Shown: positions 1-6,586, counted from the stretch's first letter. The stretch is 6,586 bases of DNA from an uncultured Holophagales bacterium (GCA_937927565.1 CALBDV010000130.1:1-6586); one strand, 5' to 3'. Notes: generated by a model from the sequence alone, not told the origin. Translations and numbers: made by a program.

Positions 1-249
1 AACGTGCCCTCGCGTCGGGGGAACTCGCTGTGCCCGGAGGCGCGAGTTGACGCAATTCTCCAAAAGCGTCAACTCGCTGTAGAGGATGACCACCACGCAG
101 TTCGCGGCGAGCTCTCCCCGCGGATTCCACGGCGCCCAGTTCCCACGCGCGCGGTCGGGGACGCGGGTGACGCACTGAAGGTTGCACCGCTGTACCCAGC
201 CGTGGTTGGAGGGACGCGCGGCCTGTTCTCGCACGTCATAGGATGCCAT
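1..249 (-). CDS. Partial hypothetical protein, running off the left edge
   Basis: I do not recognise this protein. A minus-strand frame runs without a stop from ATG at 249-247 to base 1 (83 codons, 3' end outside the window). By hand count about 80% of its codons end in G or C and about half have A/T at the second position, which is the pattern of real genes in GC-rich DNA. It also holds W, N, Y and C residues (for example GNWAPWNPRGEL) that the arginine/proline-rich shadow frames here lack. There is no good Shine-Dalgarno site before the ATG. The frame stays open upstream to a TGA at 336-334 and still reads like protein there (LEYRLRHSADDGRA), so the ATG may be internal and this could be the 3' remnant of a broken gene. 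It is divergent from the recombinase. A perfect 12-bp inverted repeat at 42-77 lies inside it, which is unusual for coding DNA. It may be non-coding. Confidence 0.35.
   Translation of the reverse strand, partial: MASYDVREQAARPSNHGWVQRCNLQCVTRVPDRARGNWAPWNPRGELAANCVVVILYSELTLLENCVNSRLRAQRVPPTRGHV
42..77. repeat. Perfect 12-bp inverted repeat with 12-bp spacer
   Basis: The arms GCGAGTTGACGC (42-53) and GCGTCAACTCGC (66-77) are exact reverse complements, separated by AATTCTCCAAAA (54-65). The right-arm sequence AACTCGCTGT (71-80) recurs as a direct copy at 22-31, so the 7-mer AACTCGC appears three times within 60 bp in alternating orientations. It lies about 260 bp upstream of the recombinase start. 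It could be a recombinase or excisionase binding site, a regulator operator, or an RNA hairpin. No T-run follows on either strand, so it does not look like an intrinsic terminator. Core sites of tyrosine recombinases usually have 6-8 bp spacers, so the 12-bp spacer argues against a simple crossover site. Confidence 0.6.
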
Positions 250-335
250 CGCACGCCCGTCGTCGGCAGAGTGGCGGAGGCGGTACTCCAGGTCCCGAGA
301 TTCCCGGTGGACACTCCCTCGCCGAAGGAGGGTTC

Positions 336-1316
336 ATGGAGTTCTCGGAAGCATGCCGCGCCTTTCTCCACCATTGCCATTCGACGAAGACCATCTCTCC
401 CCACACGCTTCGGGCATACCGTCTCGATCTCGCTCGCCTGACTGAATTTGCCGGGGCCTCGGCGGCCGTGGAGTCCTGCACACGCGAGCGGCTCCGCGAA
501 TACCTCGCGTACCTCACCGACGTCCGCGGTCTCGCGGCCGCGAGCGTCCGGCGCCACGTCGTCACGACGCGCCTCCTCTTCGCCTGGCTCGTCGATGAGG
601 AGCGGCTTGCGATGTCTCCATTTCACGCGCTTCGGGTACGAATCTCCCTGCCTCACCGGCTCCCACGGTCACTGACTCACCATGAGACCCGCCTGCTCCT
701 ATCGACAGCTGAGCGACTCGCATCGAAGTCCAGCGGTAAGCGCGACGTTCGGCAGACGTCACCACCTCGCATGCCGCGGTCGAGGCCCGAGGCCTTCGCC
801 CAGCTAGCGCAGCTTCTGATGGTCGAGCTGCTTCTCGCGACGGGGATACGTGTGGGGGAGCTCGTCACGATCCGGGTCAGGGACATAAACCTCGCGGACG
901 GAACTGTCACGATCACGGGAAAGGGCAACCGGCAACGACAGGTGTACCTCACGAGCCCACACCTCCTACGCCTACTCAAGACCTACCTGGCGCACCCTGA
1001 GCGCCAGCCGACCGCTAGCGACGCGCTCATGGCCTTCGGCGCCTCATGTGCGTCCTCGACGGATAGGGCCCGTCTCCTCCTTCGGCGCCTCGCGGTTGAG
1101 GCTGGCATCACGCGGCGGCTCACACCGCACATGCTTCGGCACACGGCCGCCACGCTACTGCTCGAGGCCGGCGTTGACCTCCGTTTCGTCCAACGACTCC
1201 TCGGGCACGCATCGATCGCAACGACTCAGATCTACGCGACCGTCACCGACTCTGCGCTACGGCACGTGATCGCACGTGCGCGAATCCGTGAGCGGCTGGT
1301 GCAGCGAGCGACGTAG
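336..1316 (+). CDS. Tyrosine recombinase/integrase (XerC/XerD-like)
   Basis: This 326-residue phage-integrase-family site-specific recombinase should cut and rejoin DNA at paired short sites through a 3'-phosphotyrosine intermediate. Residues about 3-105 form the N-terminal SAM-like core-binding domain (SPHTLRAYRLDLARL, then SVRRHVVTTRLLFAWL). Residues about 155-320 form the catalytic domain. All expected catalytic residues are visible: R172 in ATGIRVGEL, K196 in GKGNRQRQV, H265 and R268 in HMLRHTAATLL, H291 in GHASIATTQIY, and the nucleophile Y300. An interdomain stretch at about 128-155 is longer and more basic than in typical XerC/D. The start is set by AAGGAGG at 325-331, 4 nt before the ATG; a frame-open ATG further upstream (243) would add a low-complexity leader. 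The length fits XerC/D or a small mobile-element integrase. It lies 36 bp before the nuclease-STAND gene and is probably co-transcribed with it. A housekeeping Xer role is less likely given this neighbour. Confidence 0.95.
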   Translation: MEFSEACRAFLHHCHSTKTISPHTLRAYRLDLARLTEFAGASAAVESCTRERLREYLAYLTDVRGLAAASVRRHVVTTRLLFAWLVDEERLAMSPFHALRVRISLPHRLPRSLTHHETRLLLSTAERLASKSSGKRDVRQTSPPRMPRSRPEAFAQLAQLLMVELLLATGIRVGELVTIRVRDINLADGTVTITGKGNRQRQVYLTSPHLLRLLKTYLAHPERQPTASDALMAFGASCASSTDRARLLLRRLAVEAGITRRLTPHMLRHTAATLLLEAGVDLRFVQRLLGHASIATTQIYATVTDSALRHVIARARIRERLVQRAT

Positions 1317-1324
1317 GCAGCTCC

Positions 1325-1343
1325 GGATAATAGGAGATTATCT
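1325..1343 (+). promoter_or_regulatory. AT-rich palindrome with AGGAG in its loop, in the recombinase-STAND gap
   Basis: GATAAT (1326-1331) and ATTATC (1337-1342) are exact inverted repeats around AGGAG (1332-1336); a G-T pair at 1325/1343 could lengthen the stem. This is the most AT-rich spot in its surroundings. AGGAG is the only Shine-Dalgarno-like motif before the nuclease-STAND gene, yet it sits 16 nt from the GTG at 1353, which is longer than usual. The element could be a small RNA hairpin exposing or hiding the ribosome site, or a DNA operator for a dimeric regulator. GATAAT also resembles a -10 hexamer, but no good -35 is seen about 17 bp upstream. Confidence 0.45.
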
Positions 1344-1352
1344 TCAACTCCC

Positions 1353-4300
1353 GTGCTCTCTGCGCGCCAGTGGTCCGCGATTCTGCCTGAACAGTTCGAG
1401 CTTCTTGCTCTCGAACACGTGGCGGATGTGTATCCGCGCGTCAGGTGGGTCCCAACGCGTCGCGTAGCCGACGCTGGCAAGGACGGAGTCGGAGTTGCGG
1501 TGGATGTGGCCGATGGTGTCGAAGAGATCTACTGGATGGAGGCGAAACACAGGCCAAGGAACCGATCCATCGGACCCTACACCCTCGACACGCACCTCGT
1601 CTCGGTCACGACGTGCAAGGGTGTGCGACGCCTGCACGTGGTCACGTCTGGCGGTCTCAGCGCGCCATTCATCCTGCGGGCACGGGACTTCGCAGAAAGC
1701 CACGGCTTCTCGTTCTCGTTCTCCGACAGCGACACCATGGAAGATTGGCTTCTCACTCGGCCGGACATGCTCCGGTTCTTCGGTGCCGACGGGCCGTCCG
1801 TAGCGGCTGTCCTCTCAGAGCGCGGCGAGAACGTGCCGCACGGCATCCTATGCTCCGCCTTCGTCGTTCCGGACGATGACGCGCCCTGCGCCACAACCCT
1901 CGCGGTGGATCGCGTGCTCCCCGGGCGCAAGTACCTGTTGGTTGTCGCGTTCTCCGCCTCACGTCACCCGTCGGCAGGCGCTGGCCAGGTCACGATCTCC
2001 TGGAGACCCGACCCGGGTTCCGCATACCTCCTCACGCCGAAGCTATGCGATGGCGGTGTCCAGATCGACGATGTGACCCGGACGCCAATCGTGACGTTCC
2101 CATTCCGCATCACCGCGACCGGCCCTGATCTGAAGGGCCCGGTACTCCAGCTCCACGACGGCGAGTACAGGCCGATCCGATTCCGGCCGCCGGCCGTCGA
2201 AGCCTGCCTCTCCTCCCCGTTCGTCGGATCGCACGCGCTCAGTCTCTTGGCGCAGCACAAGCGCGGGCTCGTGGAGCAGGTCGCGGCCAGTCGACCGCGC
2301 CTGATGGCCTTCACGGGTCGAGCGGGGAGCGGCAAGACCCGGCTCTCTCAGGAGTTGCGAGACGACGCGCAGGCCCTGGGGTTCGCCGTACGCCTCATCC
2401 GATTCGAGCCGACGGCAGCGCAGCAGGAGCAGGCGTGGCGGTCCCTCTTCCGATGGCTCTTCGGCCTCGAGAGCAACCTCTTCGCGCTCGAAGAGAACGA
2501 CCTACTGGCCCATCAGCTTCGGCTGATTGGCCAACCGCACGTGCCGGCGGTTGTCGCCGCCATGACGTCGTTCCTTGTCTCGGGACGGTTCCGCGCGGAT
2601 CTCTTCGACACGGAAGACGAACTGGGCCGCTGGTTCGCCGACGCTATCGTCGCTCGCCTCCGGACCCTGCCACCCCTCGCGCTCGAGCTCGAGGACGCGC
2701 ACCACCTCTCCGCTCGCTGCATGGCGCCGCTGTACTTCCTCCGTCACGTCGTCGAAACCCGCGACGCACTGCCACTGTGCGTCATCGTCACCGCGCGATC
2801 CGACGATACTGTCGTGCAGACGGGCATCAATCACTTCCTGCAGGCCCTCACTCTGGAGTCGTCCTCGCGCTCCTCCCTGGACGAGATTCCCGATCTGGAC
2901 CTCGTCGACGCGCGAGACCTCATCTCCGGCACTCTTCGCTGGCCGGAGCTTCGCGCGCCGGGCTCCGCCGTGTCCGAGCGGATCATCGCTTGCGCCGGGA
3001 CGAACCCGTTCTCCCTGATGCAAGTCATGACGCTGATCGCGGTCGACGGACGCGCCGCAACCTTCGGGCGAGGCGATCAGAACCTCCTCGTCGACCCCCA
3101 CCGCTTCAAGGAGGCGCTCTCGAAGACACCCCTTGGGATCGAGCGGATCCTGAACGCCCGCTTCGACGGCCTCATACGGCGCGATGAATCTGGTCTCCTC
3201 GCCGTTCTCTGTGCTGTTGCGATCCTCGGCAGGGACGCCGAGATGCGGCTCGTCCGCGCTGCCCTCGGTCGGCCGGTCTCTACGGACGAGACCCAGATCC
3301 TGCTGTCGAGGGGCTACCTGAGCCACGCGAGTCGAACCCACCTCGTTCTTTCGCACGACCTCATGGCCGAGGGCGTCCACCGCCGCCCGGAGACCCAACG
3401 CCTCGCGCGCCAGTTCGCGAAACGCATCGGGCGGGAGGTGCGGCCCGCGTCCATCGGCGACGAGCGCCTCGCGCGCGTGTACCTTCGCGCCGGGGAAGCG
3501 TACGAAGGCAAGGGCTGGGCAGCCGCCCAGCGCGCGCTACAGGCAGCGGACGCGAGGGAGGACCATCGGCGGGTGCTCCGGATCGTCCCCCTCGTCGAGG
3601 AACTCCATCGGCGGGCGCCGCGTATCGTCGACCTCACCCACGACGTGCGCTTCCTCATCGCGATTGCCCACCAACACTGCGGGAACACGCAGCGCGCCCT
3701 CGAAGAATTCGTCGCCCTCAGGGATGGCGCGCGCCTGCGCCTGGGCCGAGACGCTGGTGCCGTCGCCCGGTTCGCCGAGTGCGCGATAGAGGCCGGAAAC
3801 CAGGCGTACCTCCGGGCGGCTCTGACCGACGGCCATGCCTTCATCGAGCAGGGCCTCGACGCGCTCCAGGACCCAGCCAGCGGCCTAAAGCGCCGCGCCG
3901 CCCTGCGTCTCGCGGCCCTCGGTCACAATCGACGGGGTGCCATCCTCCAGCTGGCGGGACGCCTCCAGGACGCCCTTGCTGCATACGAGCAGGCCCTTCA
4001 GAGCGCCGAAGCTGCGGGCGAGGCGTATCTCCTCTGCCACACCCTGACGGACATCGGGACCGCCCTCCGGTTCACGGACGACGCGGCGTCCGCGCTCCGG
4101 ATCGCGGAGTCACGTGAGGTGTGGCGGACGCGTCTGCGGACGAAGGAACGCCGGGGCCTCATGATCGACTGCAGCGAACGGTACAGCGAGTGCCTCGCGC
4201 GAAACACGCCGCTCACACGAGCGAAGCTTCTGGCGGTCGGAGCCGAGGCGATGGAGCGGGGGCTCCTCTTCCAGGCGGCTGACGCGTTCTTGTGCCACGC

Positions 4301-4601
4301 GTACTGCGCGCTCCAGGCGCGCGAGTGGTCGGAGGCCCTGACAGCGGGCCTGCAGGCGCTGAATACGAGCGCCCTCGCGGAGGACCTGAAGGCGCGGCTC
4401 CACGCGTACCACTACCTGGGCGTCGCTGCAGGGATGGCCGGACAGATCGACCCCGCACTCGACTACCAGGACCAGGCGATGCGCCTTTCCGCGGATCCCA
4501 TGTTCGAACACTCGGAGCTCAAGCGCCTGCTCCGAGCCAATACGGAGGCGCTCCTCGCGGGCCGACCGACGCTCGCGCCGCTCCCGTTCACGCTAGCGTA
4601 G
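1353..4601 (+). CDS. Mrr-like nuclease-STAND NTPase-TPR protein, candidate antiviral (Avs-like)
   Basis: This is a 1082-residue multidomain protein, probably a cytosolic sensor whose nuclease is switched on by an NTPase. Residues 1-142 look like an Mrr-type PD-(D/E)xK endonuclease: an FE pair at 15-16, D44 in AGKDG, E63-A-K65 in YWMEAKH, then LHVVTSGGLS and ARDFAESHGF as in the Mrr C-half. Residues about 150-290 are strand-rich and unrecognised. The NTPase has Walker A GRAGSGKT (322-329), Walker B-like LALELEDAHHL (442-452), sensor-like VIVTAR (477-482) and the STAND-type GTNPFSL (549-555). A winged-helix-like part follows (about 595-690; LVLSHDLMAEGVHRR), as in AAA16/MalT-like proteins. From about 700 to 1060 come some six TPR-like helical hairpins, clearest at 858-890 (AGRLQDALAAYEQAL). 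I see no signal peptide, membrane segment or C-terminal LuxR HTH, which argues against a MalT/LAL regulator. The start is GTG; AGGAG is 16 nt upstream, so the exact start is uncertain. Family motifs are seen; the phage-defence role and the ligand are inferred. Confidence 0.88.
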   Translation: MLSARQWSAILPEQFELLALEHVADVYPRVRWVPTRRVADAGKDGVGVAVDVADGVEEIYWMEAKHRPRNRSIGPYTLDTHLVSVTTCKGVRRLHVVTSGGLSAPFILRARDFAESHGFSFSFSDSDTMEDWLLTRPDMLRFFGADGPSVAAVLSERGENVPHGILCSAFVVPDDDAPCATTLAVDRVLPGRKYLLVVAFSASRHPSAGAGQVTISWRPDPGSAYLLTPKLCDGGVQIDDVTRTPIVTFPFRITATGPDLKGPVLQLHDGEYRPIRFRPPAVEACLSSPFVGSHALSLLAQHKRGLVEQVAASRPRLMAFTGRAGSGKTRLSQELRDDAQALGFAVRLIRFEPTAAQQEQAWRSLFRWLFGLESNLFALEENDLLAHQLRLIGQPHVPAVVAAMTSFLVSGRFRADLFDTEDELGRWFADAIVARLRTLPPLALELEDAHHLSARCMAPLYFLRHVVETRDALPLCVIVTARSDDTVVQTGINHFLQALTLESSSRSSLDEIPDLDLVDARDLISGTLRWPELRAPGSAVSERIIACAGTNPFSLMQVMTLIAVDGRAATFGRGDQNLLVDPHRFKEALSKTPLGIERILNARFDGLIRRDESGLLAVLCAVAILGRDAEMRLVRAALGRPVSTDETQILLSRGYLSHASRTHLVLSHDLMAEGVHRRPETQRLARQFAKRIGREVRPASIGDERLARVYLRAGEAYEGKGWAAAQRALQAADAREDHRRVLRIVPLVEELHRRAPRIVDLTHDVRFLIAIAHQHCGNTQRALEEFVALRDGARLRLGRDAGAVARFAECAIEAGNQAYLRAALTDGHAFIEQGLDALQDPASGLKRRAALRLAALGHNRRGAILQLAGRLQDALAAYEQALQSAEAAGEAYLLCHTLTDIGTALRFTDDAASALRIAESREVWRTRLRTKERRGLMIDCSERYSECLARNTPLTRAKLLAVGAEAMERGLLFQAADAFLCHAYCALQAREWSEALTAGLQALNTSALAEDLKARLHAYHYLGVAAGMAGQIDPALDYQDQAMRLSADPMFEHSELKRLLRANTEALLAGRPTLAPLPFTLA

Positions 4602-4653
4602 TCGCGCGCAGCTCCAGCGATCGATGTTGGCTACGAGTGCGCTTGGGGTACGG

Positions 4654-5784
4654 CTACCACCCTGAACGGATCGTCGCGCACACGCGCGCGCAATCCTCCA
4701 GACGCACCCAGGGGCCGATCGGCAGACAGAGGTAGGTGTCGGCGAACCGCGTCGCACCGGGAAGGTCCTGGGCAGGGAGGTGACGGAAGCAGGAGAGCCG
4801 GTCGTTGCGGTTATGCGGAGTCGCCGCGTGGATCCCTGCCCCATGGAGCTTCCGCAGGAGGTCCGATCGGCGTTCCGCCGTGACCGTGAACATCCAGTAG
4901 TTCGGATCGACGTCGGAGGGGACTGCGGCGATGTCGAGTCCAGGAACCCGCTCGAGCTCGCCACGATAGAGTGCCGCGAGCTCGCGGTGCGTCGCAAGGC
5001 GGGAGGCGAGGCGCTGGAGCATGTAGACGCCGACCGTTGCGAAGACGTCGTTGGTGATGAAGCGGTAGCCAGGGTTAACGATGTCGTAGTCCCAGAACTC
5101 CAGCGGGCTGCGTGCGTCGCGCTCGACGCCATACCAGCGGGCAGCTTCGATCGCTTCGGCCGCCCCCGCGTCGCGGGAGATCACTGCCCCGCCCTCCACC
5201 GACGACAGCATCTTCGTCGGGCCGAAGCTGTAGCAGATGAAGTCGCCTACGGACGGGAGCAGGGACCCTCGAGAGGTGCTCCCGAAGGATTGAGCCGCAT
5301 CGAGGACGACGTGCGCGCCGTGTGCCCGTGCAACGGTGTCGAGCCCAGCGTAGTCGCAGGGGGTCCCAGCCCAGTCGACGACCACCGCCGCTCGAGCGTG
5401 GGGCCAGGCGCGAAAAGCCGCGTCGAGCGTCGCCGGTGTGACGTTGCCGGCACCCGCGTCGACGTCGATCCAGACGATCGTAGCGCCGAGGTGGATGAGG
5501 GGCACATTCGTCGCCGCGCAGGTTATCGGCGTGGAGAGGACGACGTCGCCGGGGCGGACACCGAGCTGGACGTACGCCAGAGTCAGCGCCGCGGTGCAGC
5601 TCGAGGTGCAGAGTACCTGCGGCGCTCCCAGGTAGGCCTCGAGAGCGTGCTCGAACTCACGCACGCGCCGGCCCGCGCCCACGTAGCCTGATGCGAACAC
5701 CGGCTCCAGGACCGTCGTGATGTCCGGGGGGATGACCGCTCGTAGGAACGGGAGCCATGGGACCTCGCCGGTGCCGACCGTCAC
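4654..5784 (-). CDS. DegT/DnrJ/EryC1/StrS family PLP-dependent sugar aminotransferase
   Basis: This 376-residue, full-length fold-type I aminotransferase probably transfers an amino group, usually from glutamate, to a keto group on a nucleotide-linked sugar, making an aminosugar for a surface glycan. Family features in order: FASGYVGAGRRVREFEHAL (30-48), the cofactor phosphate region CTSSCTAALTLA (59-70), GVRPGDVVLSTPITCAATN (75-93), D162 and Q165 in LDAAQSFG, the Schiff-base lysine K191 in YSFGPTKMLSSVEGGAV, and GYRFITND (239-246). The exact sugar cannot be read from sequence. The start is GTG at 5784-5782, supported by GGAGG at 5793-5789, 4 nt upstream. It overlaps the TGA of the preceding glycosyltransferase gene as GTGA (5784-5781), implying translational coupling. 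Its stop faces that of the nuclease-STAND gene across 52 bp. Members acting on 3-keto and 4-keto sugars look alike, so perosamine-type or 3-amino-deoxysugar synthesis are both possible. Confidence 0.95.
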   Translation of the reverse strand: MTVGTGEVPWLPFLRAVIPPDITTVLEPVFASGYVGAGRRVREFEHALEAYLGAPQVLCTSSCTAALTLAYVQLGVRPGDVVLSTPITCAATNVPLIHLGATIVWIDVDAGAGNVTPATLDAAFRAWPHARAAVVVDWAGTPCDYAGLDTVARAHGAHVVLDAAQSFGSTSRGSLLPSVGDFICYSFGPTKMLSSVEGGAVISRDAGAAEAIEAARWYGVERDARSPLEFWDYDIVNPGYRFITNDVFATVGVYMLQRLASRLATHRELAALYRGELERVPGLDIAAVPSDVDPNYWMFTVTAERRSDLLRKLHGAGIHAATPHNRNDRLSCFRHLPAQDLPGATRFADTYLCLPIGPWVRLEDCARVCATIRSGW

Positions 5785-6586
5785 GCGCCCTCCACCGTGA
5801 CGGGTGGCTGCACGACGTTCGCGTGCCGATCCACAATCAAGTCCTGCGTCGGTCGCTGCCGAAACCAGTGGGCGTTCCGCGCGAGCTGCGAGAAGTGGTC
5901 GACGGAAAAGACGAGCGGACTCGGGAGTTGGTGGAAGGCGAGCGGTAGCGCGCGGAATAGGTCGATCGGCTCGTGCTCGGCTATGAACCCGCCCAAATTG
6001 TGCGTCGCGGTGATGGAGAGTCCCCGGTGCGCGACCGTCTCCGCGAGCTCGGGCCAGCTGGGGGTAGTGCAGAAATTGACCACGGTAACGCCCTCATCCC
6101 GCACGTAGGGCCACGCGACGAGCGCGGCGCTCCGCTCGATGTACTGGTCGAGGTCGTAGCGGAGCTGCGCCTTCCAGCGCGAGAAGAAGATGGAGTAGTT
6201 ATACGTGCGGCGAATGCTCTTGTATGGCCCCCGCGTCGCGCTCTCGAGGTGCATGGCACACACGTCCGAGCAAAGAAGGCTCCGTCTGCCACGCTCGCCG
6301 AGCTTCAGGCAGAAGTCGATGTCCTCAAGGCCATCACGGTAGGTCTCGTCGAAGCCTCCGACAGCGTCGTAGTCGGCCCGACGACACCCGAACAGTGCCG
6401 CCGTGACAGCCGCACGTTCCTCAATGGGGGCGAAGCCGATGGCGGCCGGTGGTCGACCGACGTAGGCGTGCGTGACGGCCCAGCGATCGATCGCGACACC
6501 CGCGTGCTGGATCGTGTAGTCGTGCGGGTAGAGCAGGAGAGCGCCGACAGCTCCGACGTCCGAGTCAGCCTGCAGGAGGTCCTCGA
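5781..6586 (-). CDS. Family 2 glycosyltransferase, partial (N-terminus beyond right edge)
   Basis: The C-terminal 267 codons are visible and the frame is open through the right edge. They match the rhamnosyltransferase-like branch of GT2 (GT-A fold): VGALLLYPHDYTIQHAG (about 6500-6550), a TAALFGCRRADYDAVGGFDE stretch, the acidic EDIDFCLKL (6300-6326) and HLESATRG (6228-6251, usually HHESASRG). Such enzymes move a sugar from a nucleotide donor onto a growing glycan at the inner face of the membrane; donor and acceptor are unknown. Internal GTG (6263-6261) and ATG (6254-6252) codons could be mistaken for starts, but they fall in the middle of the conserved domain, so the true start lies outside the window. 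The N-terminal donor-binding part and its first metal-binding aspartates are not visible. After the GT core, about 130 residues (from about 6190 to the stop) form a tail I cannot assign. The gene ends in TGA overlapping the aminotransferase start, so the two form one operon. Confidence 0.92.
   Translation of the reverse strand, partial: EDLLQADSDVGAVGALLLYPHDYTIQHAGVAIDRWAVTHAYVGRPPAAIGFAPIEERAAVTAALFGCRRADYDAVGGFDETYRDGLEDIDFCLKLGERGRRSLLCSDVCAMHLESATRGPYKSIRRTYNYSIFFSRWKAQLRYDLDQYIERSAALVAWPYVRDEGVTVVNFCTTPSWPELAETVAHRGLSITATHNLGGFIAEHEPIDLFRALPLAFHQLPSPLVFSVDHFSQLARNAHWFRQRPTQDLIVDRHANVVQPPVTVEGA

Noticed and set aside
69..656. 195-codon minus-strand open frame
   Set aside because: It overlaps the recombinase core-binding domain antisense and is rich in R, S, P and T. 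The alternative minus frame (249 to 1) has better coding composition.
1262..1278. Two CACGTG palindromes one helical turn apart (1263-1268 and 1273-1278)
   Set aside because: They fall inside the recombinase coding sequence (LRHVIARAR) and are short enough to be chance in GC-rich DNA.
2502..3398. 298-codon minus-strand open frame inside the STAND gene
   Set aside because: It is antisense to the NTPase domain with Walker motifs; composition is shadow-like and it has no motifs.
1353..4601. MalT/LAL-type transcription activator as the identity of the 1082-residue protein
   Set aside because: The NTPase and TPR parts resemble that family, but there is no C-terminal LuxR helix-turn-helix, and the N-terminus carries a nuclease-like domain.
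1317..4615. GCAGCTCC at 1317-1324 and 4608-4615, flanking the STAND gene as possible attachment repeats
   Set aside because: An 8-bp match is not significant in GC-rich sequence of this size, near-copies (CAGCTCC) occur elsewhere, and it does not enclose the recombinase.
4645..4661. Possible hairpin GGTA-CGGC-TACC as a terminator between convergent genes
   Set aside because: The stem is only four pairs (six with a bulge), overlaps the aminotransferase stop and has no T-run.
4780..5691. 303-codon plus-strand open frame
   Set aside because: It lies wholly antisense to the sugar aminotransferase, whose family motifs are clear. Its protein has no recognisable motif and is the usual shadow of a GC-rich gene.

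Overview
The window is GC-rich bacterial chromosomal DNA with G/C-biased third codon positions, Shine-Dalgarno sites and tightly packed genes. Nothing in it fixes the taxon. The pairing of a surface-glycan locus with a recombinase-linked defence-like gene is typical of accessory regions in large high-GC genomes.

Left part, plus strand (336-4601): two consecutive genes in the same orientation, 36 bp apart. The first is a complete tyrosine recombinase with all six catalytic residues. The second encodes a 1082-residue protein whose domains, in order, read as an Mrr-like PD-(D/E)xK nuclease, a beta-rich middle region of unknown type, a STAND/AAA-class NTPase with its winged-helix-like tail, and a C-terminal array of TPR-like helical repeats. 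This effector-switch-sensor layout is that of antiviral STAND (Avs-like) proteins. It is the most interesting object here and a candidate phage-defence nuclease, although that role is inferred from architecture.

Far left edge (1-333): a partial minus-strand reading frame with coding-like composition but no recognised family. It carries a cluster of short repeats (22-80) that includes a perfect 12-bp inverted repeat. Between the two plus-strand genes lies a small AT-rich palindrome (1326-1342) whose loop is an AGGAG Shine-Dalgarno-like core.

Right part, minus strand (4654-6586): the end of a glycan biosynthesis operon, read right to left. A family 2 glycosyltransferase runs in from the right edge and overlaps by 4 bp (GTGA) a DegT/DnrJ/EryC1/StrS-type sugar aminotransferase. 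These probably make and transfer an amino- or deoxysugar of a surface polysaccharide. The aminotransferase converges on the STAND gene, with only 52 bp between their stops, so the junction of the recombinase/STAND cassette with the glycan locus lies at about 4602-4653.
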